Shown: positions 22,621-30,872, numbered from the stretch's first letter. The stretch: 36,578 bases of DNA from Planctomycetota bacterium (GCA_020638875.1 JACKHS010000031.1:1-36578), one strand, 5' to 3'. Numbers and translations are program-made. The notes: generated by a model not told the origin, from the letters alone.

Positions 22621-23553
22621 ATGCAAGCGACCGATCCCTACGGCCCCGGACTAGCGCTCCACACGGAGGGTGGAGTGGCTCGCCTCGGGGAGCGCCTGCG
22701 AGAGATTCGCGGGGAGATCGGAGACCGAGAGCTGGCGCGCCTGGAAGGCCTCCTCGCGGAAGCCGAGCGCACCTCCGAGAGCCTGCGCGACGCGGTGTCG
22801 ACGCGGCTCATGGAGGTCTTCAAGAAGGACCGCAGCCGCGGTTGCTTCGGCCTGCTCTACGAGCTCAACGGCAACCACCTCCTGACCCAGGTCGCCGGTC
22901 GGCTGCGGCGCTACGCCAGCAAGTCCGACGCGCGCGACGTGCTCCAGGAGGTGTTCTTCAACGTCTACCGGTATCCGCACCGCTTCGACTCGACCCGTGA
23001 GGACGCCTTCCGCGTCTGGTCGGCGATGATCGTGCGGAACACGGTCCTGAAGCACCTGCGCTCCCAGTCCCGCGGCGGACGGACGGAGGTGGCCTTCGAC
23101 GATCTCCCCGACCAACCGGCGCCGAGCGCGCCTTCGCCCCTCAGCGGGGCGATCGAGGAGGAGAGCCGCGTCGAGTGCGCGCGCGTCTACCTCACCTACC
23201 TCCAGCTCTACCTGAGGTTCTACGCGATGCTCTCCGAGCGGGAGCGCCGCGCCCTCCACCTCGTCGAAGTCGAGGAGTTCAGCTACCGCGACGCGGCGGC
23301 GGACCTCGGCATCAAGCTGGAGAACCTCAAGATGGTGATCTTCCGCGCACGTCGGAAGATCCACCGCTCCATGCGTCGCGTCTTCGACGGTCTTTCCCCG
23401 GACTGTCGTCCCGCGCGCGACCCGCGGAAGCCCAAGAAGAAGGGCACGGCGAGCCGTGGCGAATCGTCGCCGGGCCGCGCCCTTCGGCGCAACCCTCGCG
23501 GAGACGAGCTCCGCGGCTTCGAGGCTGCGGGCCTCGAGGAGGGGACCGACTGA
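22621..23553 (+). CDS. ECF-like RNA polymerase sigma factor with long N- and C-terminal extensions
   Basis: A 310-residue sigma-70-family factor. After an acidic, helical N-terminal extension of about 70 residues, region 2 reads CFGLLYELNGNHLLTQVAGRL ending with SDARDVLQEVFFNVYRYPHR, the usual DxxQEVF core-binding helix, then the -10-recognition stretch FRVWSAMIVRNTVLKHLRSQ. Region 4 is the HTH YAMLSERERRALHLVEVEEF then YRDAAADLGIKLENLKMVIF and RARRKIHRSMRRVF. A linker of about 45 residues separates them, and a basic tail of about 55 residues (PRKPKKKGTASRGE ...) follows, longer than in ordinary ECF factors. Its TGA overlaps the ATG of a zinc-finger protein (TGATG), the standard sigma/anti-sigma arrangement. 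The start used has no clear Shine-Dalgarno sequence. The promoters it recognises cannot be read here. Confidence 0.9.
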   Translation: MQATDPYGPGLALHTEGGVARLGERLREIRGEIGDRELARLEGLLAEAERTSESLRDAVSTRLMEVFKKDRSRGCFGLLYELNGNHLLTQVAGRLRRYASKSDARDVLQEVFFNVYRYPHRFDSTREDAFRVWSAMIVRNTVLKHLRSQSRGGRTEVAFDDLPDQPAPSAPSPLSGAIEEESRVECARVYLTYLQLYLRFYAMLSERERRALHLVEVEEFSYRDAAADLGIKLENLKMVIFRARRKIHRSMRRVFDGLSPDCRPARDPRKPKKKGTASRGESSPGRALRRNPRGDELRGFEAAGLEEGTD

Positions 23554-24605
23554 TGGATCTCCACACCTGGCTCGGCGACGCCGAATCCCACTCCGCCTTC
23601 CAGCTCGACCTGTCGTGCCTCATCGACGGTGAGCTCGACGAGGCGCGCTCGGCGCGCGCGATGCTGCACATCGAGGCGTGCGAGCTCTGTCGCAGCTTCT
23701 TCGACGACCTGCGCCAGCAGGTGCGCTTGCACCGCGACGCGACCGACCCCGATCGGCTGTTCGCGCGCGTGGCGATGCTCACCGGCGGCGACGGGCTCGT
23801 GTCCGACGAGCTCGAGGCCGAGGCCGAGTCGATCGACCTCGTGCACCGCCTCGCGACGGTCTTCTACCAGCTCGGCAAGGCCTACGTGCTGGCCGCGATC
23901 GACCCCGACTTCCGCACGCGCGTGTTCGAGAAGGCGGTGCCGCTCGACTCGAGCAAGCACAGCGGCCGCGGTTTCGTCGACGGCGTCGTGCTGGCCGGCA
24001 AGGGCCGCGCCGGCGGCCTCGACTGGTCCCGCGCGCGTCACATGCTCAACGGGCGCCTCGAGAAGATCGAGAGCCCGCTCGAGAAGGGTCGCCGCCTGCT
24101 CGACGAGGCCGTCGCGGCGGACCCCGAGCACGAGGAGGCGCGCCTCTACCGCGCCTTCCTGCACGCCCACGAGGGCCGCACCCTCGACGCCGCCGACGAG
24201 TACCGCGAGATCTTCAACTCCGCGGTCAACGAGGCCAACCGCGGCCACGCCGCGATGCAGCTCGGGCGGCTCTACGTGAACCAACGCAGTTACCGCCGCG
24301 CGATCGCGTGCTATCGGTGGGTGACGATCTCGGGTCTGGCAGACGCCGACGATCGCTTCTTCGGGGCGAGGTTCAACCTCGGCAAGGCCTACGCCATGCT
24401 CGGCGAGGTCGAGCGCTCGCTCCACTCCTTCGAAACTCTCCTCGAGCGACACCCCGCGCGCATCGCCGACGTCGCTCAGTCCTTCTCGAAGGCGCCGCTG
24501 CTTCGCTCCGCCATCGAGTCCATCCCCGGCTTCTCGGAGCAGCTCTTCGCGCGCTGCTCGCAGCTCTTCACGTCTGGAGGCAGCCAGACGGGAGGGCAGG
24601 CATGA
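23553..24605 (+). CDS. Soluble zinc-finger anti-sigma factor candidate fused to TPR repeats
   Basis: A 350-residue protein whose N-terminus resembles the zinc-binding anti-sigma domain: LDLSCLIDGELDEARSARAM then LHIEACELCRSFF, giving His39-x3-Cys43-x2-Cys46 with an upstream Cys22 in place of the usual first ligand. Unlike classical anti-sigma factors it has no membrane helix afterwards. Residues about 85-340 are helical and contain TPR-like units (SPLEKGRRLLDEAVAADPEH, ARLYRAFLHAHEGRTLDAADEY, HAAMQLGRLYVNQRSYRRAI, FNLGKAYAMLGEVERSLHSF). Thus the signal would be received by protein-protein contact in the cytosol. It overlaps the sigma gene by one base upstream and the acidic exported-protein gene by four bases (ATGA) downstream. 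That it restrains the neighbouring sigma factor is inferred from domain and gene order. Confidence 0.82.
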   Translation: MDLHTWLGDAESHSAFQLDLSCLIDGELDEARSARAMLHIEACELCRSFFDDLRQQVRLHRDATDPDRLFARVAMLTGGDGLVSDELEAEAESIDLVHRLATVFYQLGKAYVLAAIDPDFRTRVFEKAVPLDSSKHSGRGFVDGVVLAGKGRAGGLDWSRARHMLNGRLEKIESPLEKGRRLLDEAVAADPEHEEARLYRAFLHAHEGRTLDAADEYREIFNSAVNEANRGHAAMQLGRLYVNQRSYRRAIACYRWVTISGLADADDRFFGARFNLGKAYAMLGEVERSLHSFETLLERHPARIADVAQSFSKAPLLRSAIESIPGFSEQLFARCSQLFTSGGSQTGGQA

Positions 24606-25381
24606 GTCCTCTCCTTCCCATGAACACCTCGACGGACCAACCCGGTACTCCGGTTCGATTCCGCGTCCTGAGCGCCCTGGCAGGGATCGCGCTCGCGTCC
24701 CTCCTCGGCTTCGGCCTGTTGAACGGCGACTCGCTCGCCCGCGGCTCCGACGACGGGCGCCCCGACGACAACGGCCACGGCTCGGACGACGGGCACGGCG
24801 GCGACTTCTCCAGCGACGACGAGGTCATCGGCACGCTGCCGATGATCGGCGGTGACGACGACGACGACGAAGCGCTCCTGGCGCTGATCCTCGCGTCCGA
24901 GCAGCCGCCCGCCTTCTACGTGGAGGCGCCCGCCGCCGAGCTCCTGCGCGGCATCCTCGCGGCCGGTCCCGGCGCCTTCGCCGAGAGCGCCTTCACCACC
25001 TACGAGTTCGTCCCGACGGCCCGCCACGGCCTGGGCAACCTGCGCATCACCTTCCACGGCGACGTGGAGGTCGGGTTCGACAGCTCCTTCCTCGACCTCG
25101 CCGACGTCCGCTTCGGCCTGGCGCTGGGCTGGGGCCTCGACACCTTCGGCGCGGGCGTGGTCTACGAAGGCCGCGTGGTCTCGACGACGCTGATGCAGTC
25201 GGGCGACGAGTTCCACCTGCCGCTGGGCACCCTGCACCAGCAGGGCCTCCTGGACCGCGTGCAGATCCTGACCTCGAACGGCCGCGGCACCCGCAGCCTG
25301 TTGCGCGCCGAGGAGCGCGGCGGCCTGGTCACGCTGGGGCAGTCGGTCGACCGGCCGGGCGCGCTCCCGCGCACGCGCTGA
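24602..25381 (+). CDS. Acidic exported or membrane-anchored protein of a sigma/anti-sigma operon
   Basis: A 259-residue protein I do not recognise. Residues about 22-41 (VLSALAGIALASLLGFGLL) are a single hydrophobic segment, a signal peptide or anchor. A strongly acidic Gly/His/Asp region follows (about 49-90, with SDDGHGGDFSSDD and GGDDDDDEALL), which could bind calcium or another divalent metal. The remaining ~170 residues look like a compact beta-rich domain (YEFVPTARHGLGNLRITFHG, VEVGFDSSFLDLADVRFGLA, WGLDTFGAGVVYEGRVVSTT). It is coupled to the anti-sigma candidate gene (ATGA overlap), so it is a prime candidate for the signal sensor or a target of the sigma factor. Another in-frame ATG seven codons later (MNTSTDQ) is possible. 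A hairpin lies 40 bases past the stop. Confidence 0.72.
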   Translation: MSPLLPMNTSTDQPGTPVRFRVLSALAGIALASLLGFGLLNGDSLARGSDDGRPDDNGHGSDDGHGGDFSSDDEVIGTLPMIGGDDDDDEALLALILASEQPPAFYVEAPAAELLRGILAAGPGAFAESAFTTYEFVPTARHGLGNLRITFHGDVEVGFDSSFLDLADVRFGLALGWGLDTFGAGVVYEGRVVSTTLMQSGDEFHLPLGTLHQQGLLDRVQILTSNGRGTRSLLRAEERGGLVTLGQSVDRPGALPRTR

Positions 25382-25404
25382 GCCTCGCGCCAAACGTCCA
25401 CGGG

Positions 25405-25410
25405 TAAGCT
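25405..25410 (+). promoter_or_regulatory. Putative -10 element (TAAGCT) before the hairpin leader of the glycosyltransferase gene
   Basis: TAAGCT fits the TA-purine/S-GCT pattern seen before other genes. Its predicted transcription start lies just upstream of the hairpin at 25421-25452, so that hairpin could be the 5' leader of the glycosyltransferase message instead of, or as well as, a terminator of the sigma operon. Confidence 0.3.
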
Positions 25411-25420
25411 CTCCCCGTAG

Positions 25421-25457
25421 CGCCGGGGCGTCCCGCGAGGGGCGCCCCGGCGTCGTT
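25421..25457 (+). terminator. Hairpin terminator (or leader stem) after the sigma operon
   Basis: CGCCGGGGCG (25421-25430) pairs perfectly with CGCCCCGGCG (25443-25452) around a 12-base loop, followed by TCGTTCC. It stands 39 bases after the acidic-protein stop and 75 bases before the next start. Confidence 0.6.
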
Positions 25458-25527
25458 CCTGGGAGGCCTCGTGCCCGGGCCGCCGCGGCCCTCAGGCGCC
25501 CCGCGCGAACGGCCGATGGGAGGCGCG

Positions 25528-26628
25528 ATGCGCCTCTCCCTGTGCACCATCGTCCGCGACGAGGCGGAGCACCTCCCGGCCCTGCTGGCCTCCGTGCGCG
25601 GCGTCGTCGACGAGCTCTGCGTGCTCGACACCGGCTCGACCGACGGCACGCCCGAGCTCGCCCGACGCGCCGGCGCGCGCGTGGGGCACTTCGCGTGGTG
25701 CGATGACTTCGCCGCCGCGCGCAACGCCGCGCTCGAGCTCGCCACCGGCGACTGGGTGCTGGCGCTCGACGCCGACGAGCGCCTCGAGGCCCCCGGCGCC
25801 CGCGCGCGCCTCGAGGCCTTCGCGCGCCGCCTGCCCGACGCGCTCGGCCGCGTGCTGCTGGTGAACGGCAGCGAGGCCGGCGCGAGCTCCATCGCGCTGA
25901 CGCGCTTCTTCCCGCGCGTGCCGAGCCTGCGCTACCGCGGCCGCGTCCACGAACAGCTCGTCGACGCGCACGGCGAGCGCCTGCGCCACGACACGGGCGT
26001 CGTCGTGCACCACCTCGGCTACGCCGCCGAGGTCGTCGCCGGCCGCGACAAGCTCGCGCGCAACCGCCGCCTGCTCGAGGCCGCGCTCGTCGACGAGCCC
26101 GACAACGCCTACCTCTGGTACCAGCTCGGCCGCACCGAGTTCGTCGCCGAGGACCACGCCGCCGCGTGGTCCGCGTGCGCGCGCGCGGTCGAGCGGCTCG
26201 CCGGCGCCGACGCCGCCTACGCCGCGAGCCTGCACGAGACCGCCGCGTACGCGCTGCGCCAGCTCGGCCGCTCGGCCGAGGCGCGCGAGCTCCTCTTGCG
26301 CCTCCTGCCGCGCTACGCCGCGCGCGCCGACACGCGCTTCGCGCTGGCGCTGTGCGACCTCGACGTCGGCCGCCTGGCCGAGGCCGAAGCGGGCTTCCAG
26401 GCCTGCCTGCAGCTCGAGGACGAGGCCCCCGAGGGCGGCGAGGCCTCGCGCTCCGCCTGCACGTGGGCGCCCGCCTTCAACCTCGGCGTGATGCACGAGG
26501 TGCTCGAGCACGTCGACGAGGCCGTCGCGTGGTACCGCCGCGCGCTGCGCCACCACCCGGGCCACGCGCCCTCGCTCGCCGCGCTCGAGCGCTGCGGTCG
26601 GGCGCACGCGTCGCTGCAGCGGGGCTGA
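25528..26628 (+). CDS. Family 2 glycosyltransferase with C-terminal TPR domain
   Basis: A 366-residue cytosolic GT-A glycosyltransferase. The nucleotide-sugar core is clear: LSLCTIVRDEAEHLPALLAS, ELCVLDTGSTDGTPELARRA, DDFAAARNAALELATGDWVL and the metal-binding DAD at 81-83 in LALDADERL. About residue 130 on, RVHEQLVDAHGERLRHDTG is typical of the GT2 clan that carries TPRs. From about residue 185, TPR units follow (AYLWYQLGRTEFVAEDHAAA ... LHETAAYALRQLGRSAEARE ... FNLGVMHEVLEHVDEAVAWY). Family members glycosylate peptides or surface polymers; the acceptor here is unknown. The ATG at 25528 is preferred because it begins directly with the first strand and has GGGAGG 5 bases upstream; an upstream GTG at 25471 also has GGGAGG before it and would add 19 Pro/Arg-rich residues. 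Confidence 0.9.
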   Translation: MRLSLCTIVRDEAEHLPALLASVRGVVDELCVLDTGSTDGTPELARRAGARVGHFAWCDDFAAARNAALELATGDWVLALDADERLEAPGARARLEAFARRLPDALGRVLLVNGSEAGASSIALTRFFPRVPSLRYRGRVHEQLVDAHGERLRHDTGVVVHHLGYAAEVVAGRDKLARNRRLLEAALVDEPDNAYLWYQLGRTEFVAEDHAAAWSACARAVERLAGADAAYAASLHETAAYALRQLGRSAEARELLLRLLPRYAARADTRFALALCDLDVGRLAEAEAGFQACLQLEDEAPEGGEASRSACTWAPAFNLGVMHEVLEHVDEAVAWYRRALRHHPGHAPSLAALERCGRAHASLQRG

Positions 26629-26717
26629 GCCCGGCGCACGCGTCGCGCTCGCCTTGCGAGCTGCCGGCGATCGGGCTCCAATCACGGGGCGCGCGGCGAT
26701 CCCTGCGCACCTCGCCC

Positions 26718-27692
26718 ATGAGCCCGAGACTCCTGATCCTCGTGTGCGCGTCGCTGCTCGTCGGTGCGCGCGTCGTTCCGCGCGACACCGACGTCGCGCA
26801 AGTCGAGGTCGCCGTCGCGCCTGCGGCGGCCGAGGTGCTCGCGCACGCCGGCCTCGTCGCGCGGGCGCGCGTCGTCGGCGTCGAGACGCGCGCGCAGGTG
26901 CCGCCGCTCGCGAGCGAGCGCCGCTGGCCGAGCGCCGACGTGCGCCTCCTCGAGGTCGCGCTCGACGAGACGCTGTACGGGCGCGCGCCCGGCGAGCGCG
27001 TCGTCGTCGTCGCGCCGCCAGCGGACGTCGCCGGCCAGGTCGCGTTCGCGGCGGGCGACGCCTGCCTGCTCGTTCTGCGGCCGGAGCACGAGGTCGCGCG
27101 GTGGGCCAGCGCGGACACGCGCCGCGAGCTCGCGGCCGTCGCGGGCGAGCTGCCGCTCTACGAGGCGCTCGAGGCGCTGCCGCTCGTGCGGGACGAGGCC
27201 GCGGGTACGTTCACGTGCGCGCTGCCGTGGCCGCTCGGCGACGCGCGCGCGGGCGCGGCGCTCGACTACGACGCGGCGAAGCAGCAGCTCGTCGCGGCGC
27301 TGCGCGCGCTCGCGCCCGAGCTGCGCTGCCGCCTCGTGACCACCGGCCCGCGGCCCTGGAGCCTGCGCGTCGCGCCCGACGGCGAGTGGTTCGAGGACGG
27401 CGAGCGCGGCGGGCGGCTCGGCGCGTCCGACGCCGCCGACCTGTGGCTGGCCGCCGGCGCCTGCACGGCGAGCGACTGGCCCGCGCAGGTCTCCGCGTCG
27501 CCGGGCCCCGACACGGCCTGGTTGCAGCTCGAGCTGCGCACCGCGACCGCCGTCTACGCCACGCGCGTGCACCCGCCGCCCGCGGGGGGCTACGCCGCGG
27601 CCGACCGCGCGCTGGTGACCTCGCTGCGCGAGCTCTGGCCGCTCCTGCCCGGCGCGACGCCCGAGCTGCGCTGGTTCCTGCGCGAGCGCTGA
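26718..27692 (+). CDS. Secreted protein of unknown function
   Basis: A 324-residue protein with an N-terminal signal peptide (MSPRLLILVCASLLVGARVV). The mature part is beta-rich in its first half (AAAEVLAHAGLVARARVVGVETR, ADVRLLEVALDETLYGRAPG, GERVVVVAPPADVAGQVAF, GDACLLVLRPE), a layout often seen in periplasmic proteins that mention a rate or cost argument such as planctomycete homologues with the word-like VVVV strand, but I cannot name a family. The second half has AALRALAPELRCRLVTTGPRPWSLRVAPDGEWFEDGERGG split by loops and ends RWFLRER. No cysteine-rich or metal motif stands out. The gene stands 89 bases after the glycosyltransferase stop, possibly cotranscribed, and converges on the sulfatase gene with 7 bases between stops. 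Confidence 0.62.
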   Translation: MSPRLLILVCASLLVGARVVPRDTDVAQVEVAVAPAAAEVLAHAGLVARARVVGVETRAQVPPLASERRWPSADVRLLEVALDETLYGRAPGERVVVVAPPADVAGQVAFAAGDACLLVLRPEHEVARWASADTRRELAAVAGELPLYEALEALPLVRDEAAGTFTCALPWPLGDARAGAALDYDAAKQQLVAALRALAPELRCRLVTTGPRPWSLRVAPDGEWFEDGERGGRLGASDAADLWLAAGACTASDWPAQVSASPGPDTAWLQLELRTATAVYATRVHPPPAGGYAAADRALVTSLRELWPLLPGATPELRWFLRER

Positions 27693-27699
27693 CGCGCGC

Positions 27700-29325
27700 T
27701 CACCAGCAGCAACCGTCGAGGCACAGCGGCACCGGGCCGCGCGGCGCGGACGAGGTCGCGGCCTCGCCGCCCCCGGCGTAGCCCATCGCGGCGAGCTCGG
27801 CCAGCTCGGCGGCGCTGAGCGGCGCGGAGTCGCCGGCGAGGCGCGGCGGAGTCGCGGCGCGGGCGGCCGCGAGCGCCGCGCGCTGCGCGTCGAGGCGCGC
27901 GCGCACGTCGGCGGCCTGCGGCTCGTCGAGGCGGAAGGCGGCGAGGGCCTCGCGTTCGGCCGCGTCGCGCGCGAGGTCGAAGCGCACGCCCTGCCACGGC
28001 GCCGCGCCCTGCGCGCCGAGCAGCACGTGCTCGTCGCCGGTGAGCAGCGCGGCGCGCCGCTGCGGCGGCCCGTCGCCCTCGAAGAGGTAGAGCTCGCTCA
28101 GCACGGTCTCCTCGGCGAGCGGCGCGCGCCCGCGCAGCACCGGCGCGAGGTCGCGGCCGGTGGCGCCGTCGGGCCCGCTGAGCCCGACGAGCCCGCACAC
28201 GGTGGGCGCGAGGTCGACGAGGCCCGTGCTGCCGCCGATCGTCACGCCCGCCGGCACGTGGCCCGGCCACGCGACGATCCACGGCACGTGCACGCTCTCG
28301 CGGTACAGCGCCGCGCGGTGCGTCTTGCCGCCGTGCTCGAAGAACTCCTCGCCGTGGTCGGAGACGACCATCACGAGCGTGTCGGCGAGCAGGCCGCGCG
28401 TCTCCAGCCCCGCGAGCAGGCGGCCGACCTCGCTGTCCACCCACGCGATGCCGCCGTCGTACAGCGCGACGAGGTGCGCGAGGTCGCGCGGGTCCATGTC
28501 GGCGCGCACCGGCGAGTCGGGCGAGGTGACGTTCTTGCCGTCGATCGGCCCGTCGTAGTCCGGGTCGAACTTCGCGTCGTAGGGCGCCGGCGGCGTGTAC
28601 GGGTCGTGCACGTCGAACAGGTGCACGAAGGTGAAGAGCGGCGCGTCGGGCGTCTCGGCGCGCGCCTCGTCGATCCAGGCGAGCGCGCGGTCGATCGTCT
28701 CGGGCGAGCTCTGCCGCGTGGCGTCGAACAGCGCGGGGTGCTTCGCCGCGAGCGCCTTCAGCCCGTCGGTGTCGCCCGCGGCGCGCAGGCGCTCGAACTC
28801 CGGCGCGACCTCGGGGTGCGAGTAGAACGTGTGGCCCCAGCGCTCGTAGACCTCGAAGCCCGGCCCGAAGCCGAAGCGCGGCTCGAGGTACTTCCAGGTG
28901 TAGAAGCCGCCGGTGCGGTAGCCCGCCGCGCGCAGCACCTCGGGCAGGAACGTGCCGTGCATCGTGACCGGCACGGGCTCGCCGTCGGCGTCGGTGCGCG
29001 ACCACAGCCGGTCGTCGCAGATGCCGTGGCCGCTGACGGGCAGGCCGGTGAGCATCGACAGGTGGCTCGGCAGCGTCCACGACGTGCTCGCGAAGGTGCG
29101 CTCGAAGCGCGCGCCGCGCGCCGCCAGCGCGTCGAGGTTCGGGCTCGTGTCGCGCTCGTAGCCGTAGCAGCCGAGGTGGTCCGCGCGCAGCGTGTCGATG
29201 CTGACGAGCAGCACGTGGGGCGGCCGCTCGGGGCCCCCGTCGCCGCTCGAGCAGGCGGCGAGTAGGAACGCGCAAAGAAGCGCGGCGGCGCCGATCGGGC
29301 GCGATCTCGGGAGCGAGGGGAGCAC
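27700..29325 (-). CDS. Sulfatase/alkaline-phosphatase-superfamily lipoprotein lacking the formylglycine Cys/Ser
   Basis: A 541-residue predicted lipoprotein (AAALLCAFLLAAC, Cys25) of the sulfatase fold. Metal-site landmarks: VLLVSIDTLRADHLGCYGY, VMVVSDHGEEFFEHGGKTHR. The nucleophile segment reads TSWTLPSHLSMLTG: residue 84 is Thr where type-I sulfatases have the Cys/Ser converted to formylglycine (C/S-x-P-x-R), and the Arg is His88. It may therefore be a phosphate-ester or phosphoglycerol-type hydrolase/transferase with a Thr nucleophile rather than a sulfatase. LAELAAMGYAGG near the end is usual for the family. The extreme C-terminus is unusual: PLCLDGCCW, three cysteines in six residues. 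The start is a GTG (29323-29325) without an obvious ribosome-binding site, chosen because it gives the lipoprotein signal. It is divergent from the FliK-like gene. Confidence 0.87.
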   Translation of the reverse strand: MLPSLPRSRPIGAAALLCAFLLAACSSGDGGPERPPHVLLVSIDTLRADHLGCYGYERDTSPNLDALAARGARFERTFASTSWTLPSHLSMLTGLPVSGHGICDDRLWSRTDADGEPVPVTMHGTFLPEVLRAAGYRTGGFYTWKYLEPRFGFGPGFEVYERWGHTFYSHPEVAPEFERLRAAGDTDGLKALAAKHPALFDATRQSSPETIDRALAWIDEARAETPDAPLFTFVHLFDVHDPYTPPAPYDAKFDPDYDGPIDGKNVTSPDSPVRADMDPRDLAHLVALYDGGIAWVDSEVGRLLAGLETRGLLADTLVMVVSDHGEEFFEHGGKTHRAALYRESVHVPWIVAWPGHVPAGVTIGGSTGLVDLAPTVCGLVGLSGPDGATGRDLAPVLRGRAPLAEETVLSELYLFEGDGPPQRRAALLTGDEHVLLGAQGAAPWQGVRFDLARDAAEREALAAFRLDEPQAADVRARLDAQRAALAAARAATPPRLAGDSAPLSAAELAELAAMGYAGGGEAATSSAPRGPVPLCLDGCCW

Positions 29326-29384
29326 GGCGGTGGGGGGCTGGAGGCGGCGGCGCCCGCGCGCTCATGCGCCTGCGAGGGCCTCCG

Positions 29385-29392
29385 ATAACGAT
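29385..29392. promoter_or_regulatory. A+T-containing box (ATAACGAT) in a divergent promoter region
   Basis: GATAACGATAGCA stands out in the 107-base spacer between the sulfatase-like and FliK-like genes and offers -10-like hexamers on both strands (TAACGA/GATAGC on plus, TATCGT/TTATCG on minus). The octamer ATAACGAT also occurs in front of the toxin-antitoxin pair at 31651-31658. Assignment to either gene is a guess. Confidence 0.25.
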
Positions 29393-29432
29393 AGCACGCG
29401 CCGCCGGGAGAGCTCGGGCCGCGCCCTCCCCG

Positions 29433-30872
29433 ATGGAACCCCTCGCCATTCAAGCCGGCGTGAGCCAGACCGTGCGACCGGTGCTGGCCCTCGACGCCAA
29501 CCTCAGCGCCGTGCTGCGCGAGGGGCGCACGGTGGCGGGCGAGGTGCTCCAGACGCTCGACGGCAAGAGCATCCTGATCGGCGTCGGCCGTCACCGCGTG
29601 CCCGCGGACTCCGACGTCGAGCTCGCGCCCGGCCAGCGCTTCCTCGCGCGCGTCGAGCACACCGCGGAGGGCACCGTGCTCAAGGTGCTCGGCCACCGCG
29701 CGGACGGCGAGTCCAAGCTGCTCGGCGCGCTGCGCGAGGTGGTCGGCGACGACCGCCCCGTCGGCGAGCTGCTCGAGGAGCTCGGCGCGGCGCTGCGCAA
29801 GGCGGTCGACGCGGCCGGCGACGCGGACGGCAAGCTCGCGCGCCTGGTGAAGCAGCTCGGCGAGCACGTCTTCGTGCCGGGTGCCACCGGCGCGGAGCTC
29901 GCGCGCTTGCTCGCGCGGGCGGGCCTCGACCACGAGGCCCTGCTGTCGCAACTGGCGCACGCGGCGCCGGCGGGTTCCTCCGCCGTCGCCGCGGGCGCGT
30001 TCTCGGAGGCCCTCTTCGGCGAGCTGCGAGCCCTGCTCTCGGCCGCCGGCGCGCAGCTCGACAACGAGACTCAGGTGAAGCTGCGCGCCCTCCTCGAGGC
30101 GGCGGTCCGCGACGCGGGCGCCGCGCTCGCCGGAGGGCGGCCCGACGCGGCGGACCTCGCGCAGGCGCTGACGGCGCGCCTGCGCGCGGCGCTCGCCGCG
30201 ATGCCCGAGGGCGCCACGCGCGACGCGCTGCTCGAAGGCCTGACCGGCGCGCTCGAGCGCCTGCTCGGCGGCGCGCCGCCCTCGCGCCCCGCGCTCGCGT
30301 GGCTCGCCGCGCTCGAGGGCGAGGGCCAGCTCCTGCGCCTCGAGCACAACCTCAAGGCGCGCCTGCTCGGGCTGCTCGGCGCGCTCGAGCCCGGCCCCGA
30401 GCGCGAGGCGGTGCAGCACGCGCTCGCCGGCCTCGAGGCCGAGCAACTGCTCAACGTCGCGCGCAAGGAGTTCAGCGAGGGCTGGCACCTCGCGCTGCCC
30501 GTGCCCGACGGCGAGCACCTCGCGACGGCGCACCTGTTCTACCGCGACGCGCCCGAGCACGAGGAGGGCGAGGACGCCGACGCGGAGCTGCAACGCATGA
30601 CGCTCACGGTGGACCTCTCGCGGCTCGGCCCGCTGCGCGCCGAGCTCGGCGTGCGCGACGACCTCGTCGCGCTGCGGCTCGTCGTGACGCAGCAGCGCGT
30701 CGCCGAGGCGCTGCTCGCCGGCGTGGAGGAGCTGCGCGAGCGCCTGTCGTTCGGCGGGCGCCAGGCGCGCGTCGCCGTCGTCGTGGGCACGCGCGACGAC
30801 ACGGCCGTCGACAGCCTGAGCCAGAACATCCGCTGGTTGCGCGAGCACCACCTCATGGACCTCGAGGGATGA
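29433..30872 (+). CDS. FliK-like flagellar hook-length-control family protein (YlqG-type)
   Basis: A 479-residue cytosolic protein, mostly Ala/Leu/Glu-rich helices. The C-terminal ~110 residues match the FliK C-terminal domain: MTLTVDLSRLGPLRAELGVR, DDLVALRLVVTQQRVAEALL, GVEELRERLSFGGRQARVAV. In flagellar systems that domain binds FlhB to switch export specificity. Here it is followed, with a 4-base ATGA overlap, by a small FlhB-C-like protein; the same pair occurs in Bacillus as ylqG-ylqH (from memory). The N-terminal ~330 residues contain a beta segment (VLALDANLSAVLREGRTVAG, VLQTLDGKSILIGVG, FLARVEHTAEGTVLKVLG) and long helices with no named domain. The ATG at 29433 is chosen over the upstream one at 29364 because the added residues are Arg/Pro-rich and overlap the promoter-like box. 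No other flagellar gene is in the window. Confidence 0.8.
   Translation: MEPLAIQAGVSQTVRPVLALDANLSAVLREGRTVAGEVLQTLDGKSILIGVGRHRVPADSDVELAPGQRFLARVEHTAEGTVLKVLGHRADGESKLLGALREVVGDDRPVGELLEELGAALRKAVDAAGDADGKLARLVKQLGEHVFVPGATGAELARLLARAGLDHEALLSQLAHAAPAGSSAVAAGAFSEALFGELRALLSAAGAQLDNETQVKLRALLEAAVRDAGAALAGGRPDAADLAQALTARLRAALAAMPEGATRDALLEGLTGALERLLGGAPPSRPALAWLAALEGEGQLLRLEHNLKARLLGLLGALEPGPEREAVQHALAGLEAEQLLNVARKEFSEGWHLALPVPDGEHLATAHLFYRDAPEHEEGEDADAELQRMTLTVDLSRLGPLRAELGVRDDLVALRLVVTQQRVAEALLAGVEELRERLSFGGRQARVAVVVGTRDDTAVDSLSQNIRWLREHHLMDLEG

Noticed and set aside
25471..25527. Upstream GTG start for the glycosyltransferase
   Set aside because: It has GGGAGG before it, but adds a Pro/Arg-rich peptide to a family that starts directly with the LSLCTIVRDE strand, and the ATG at 25528 also has GGGAGG.
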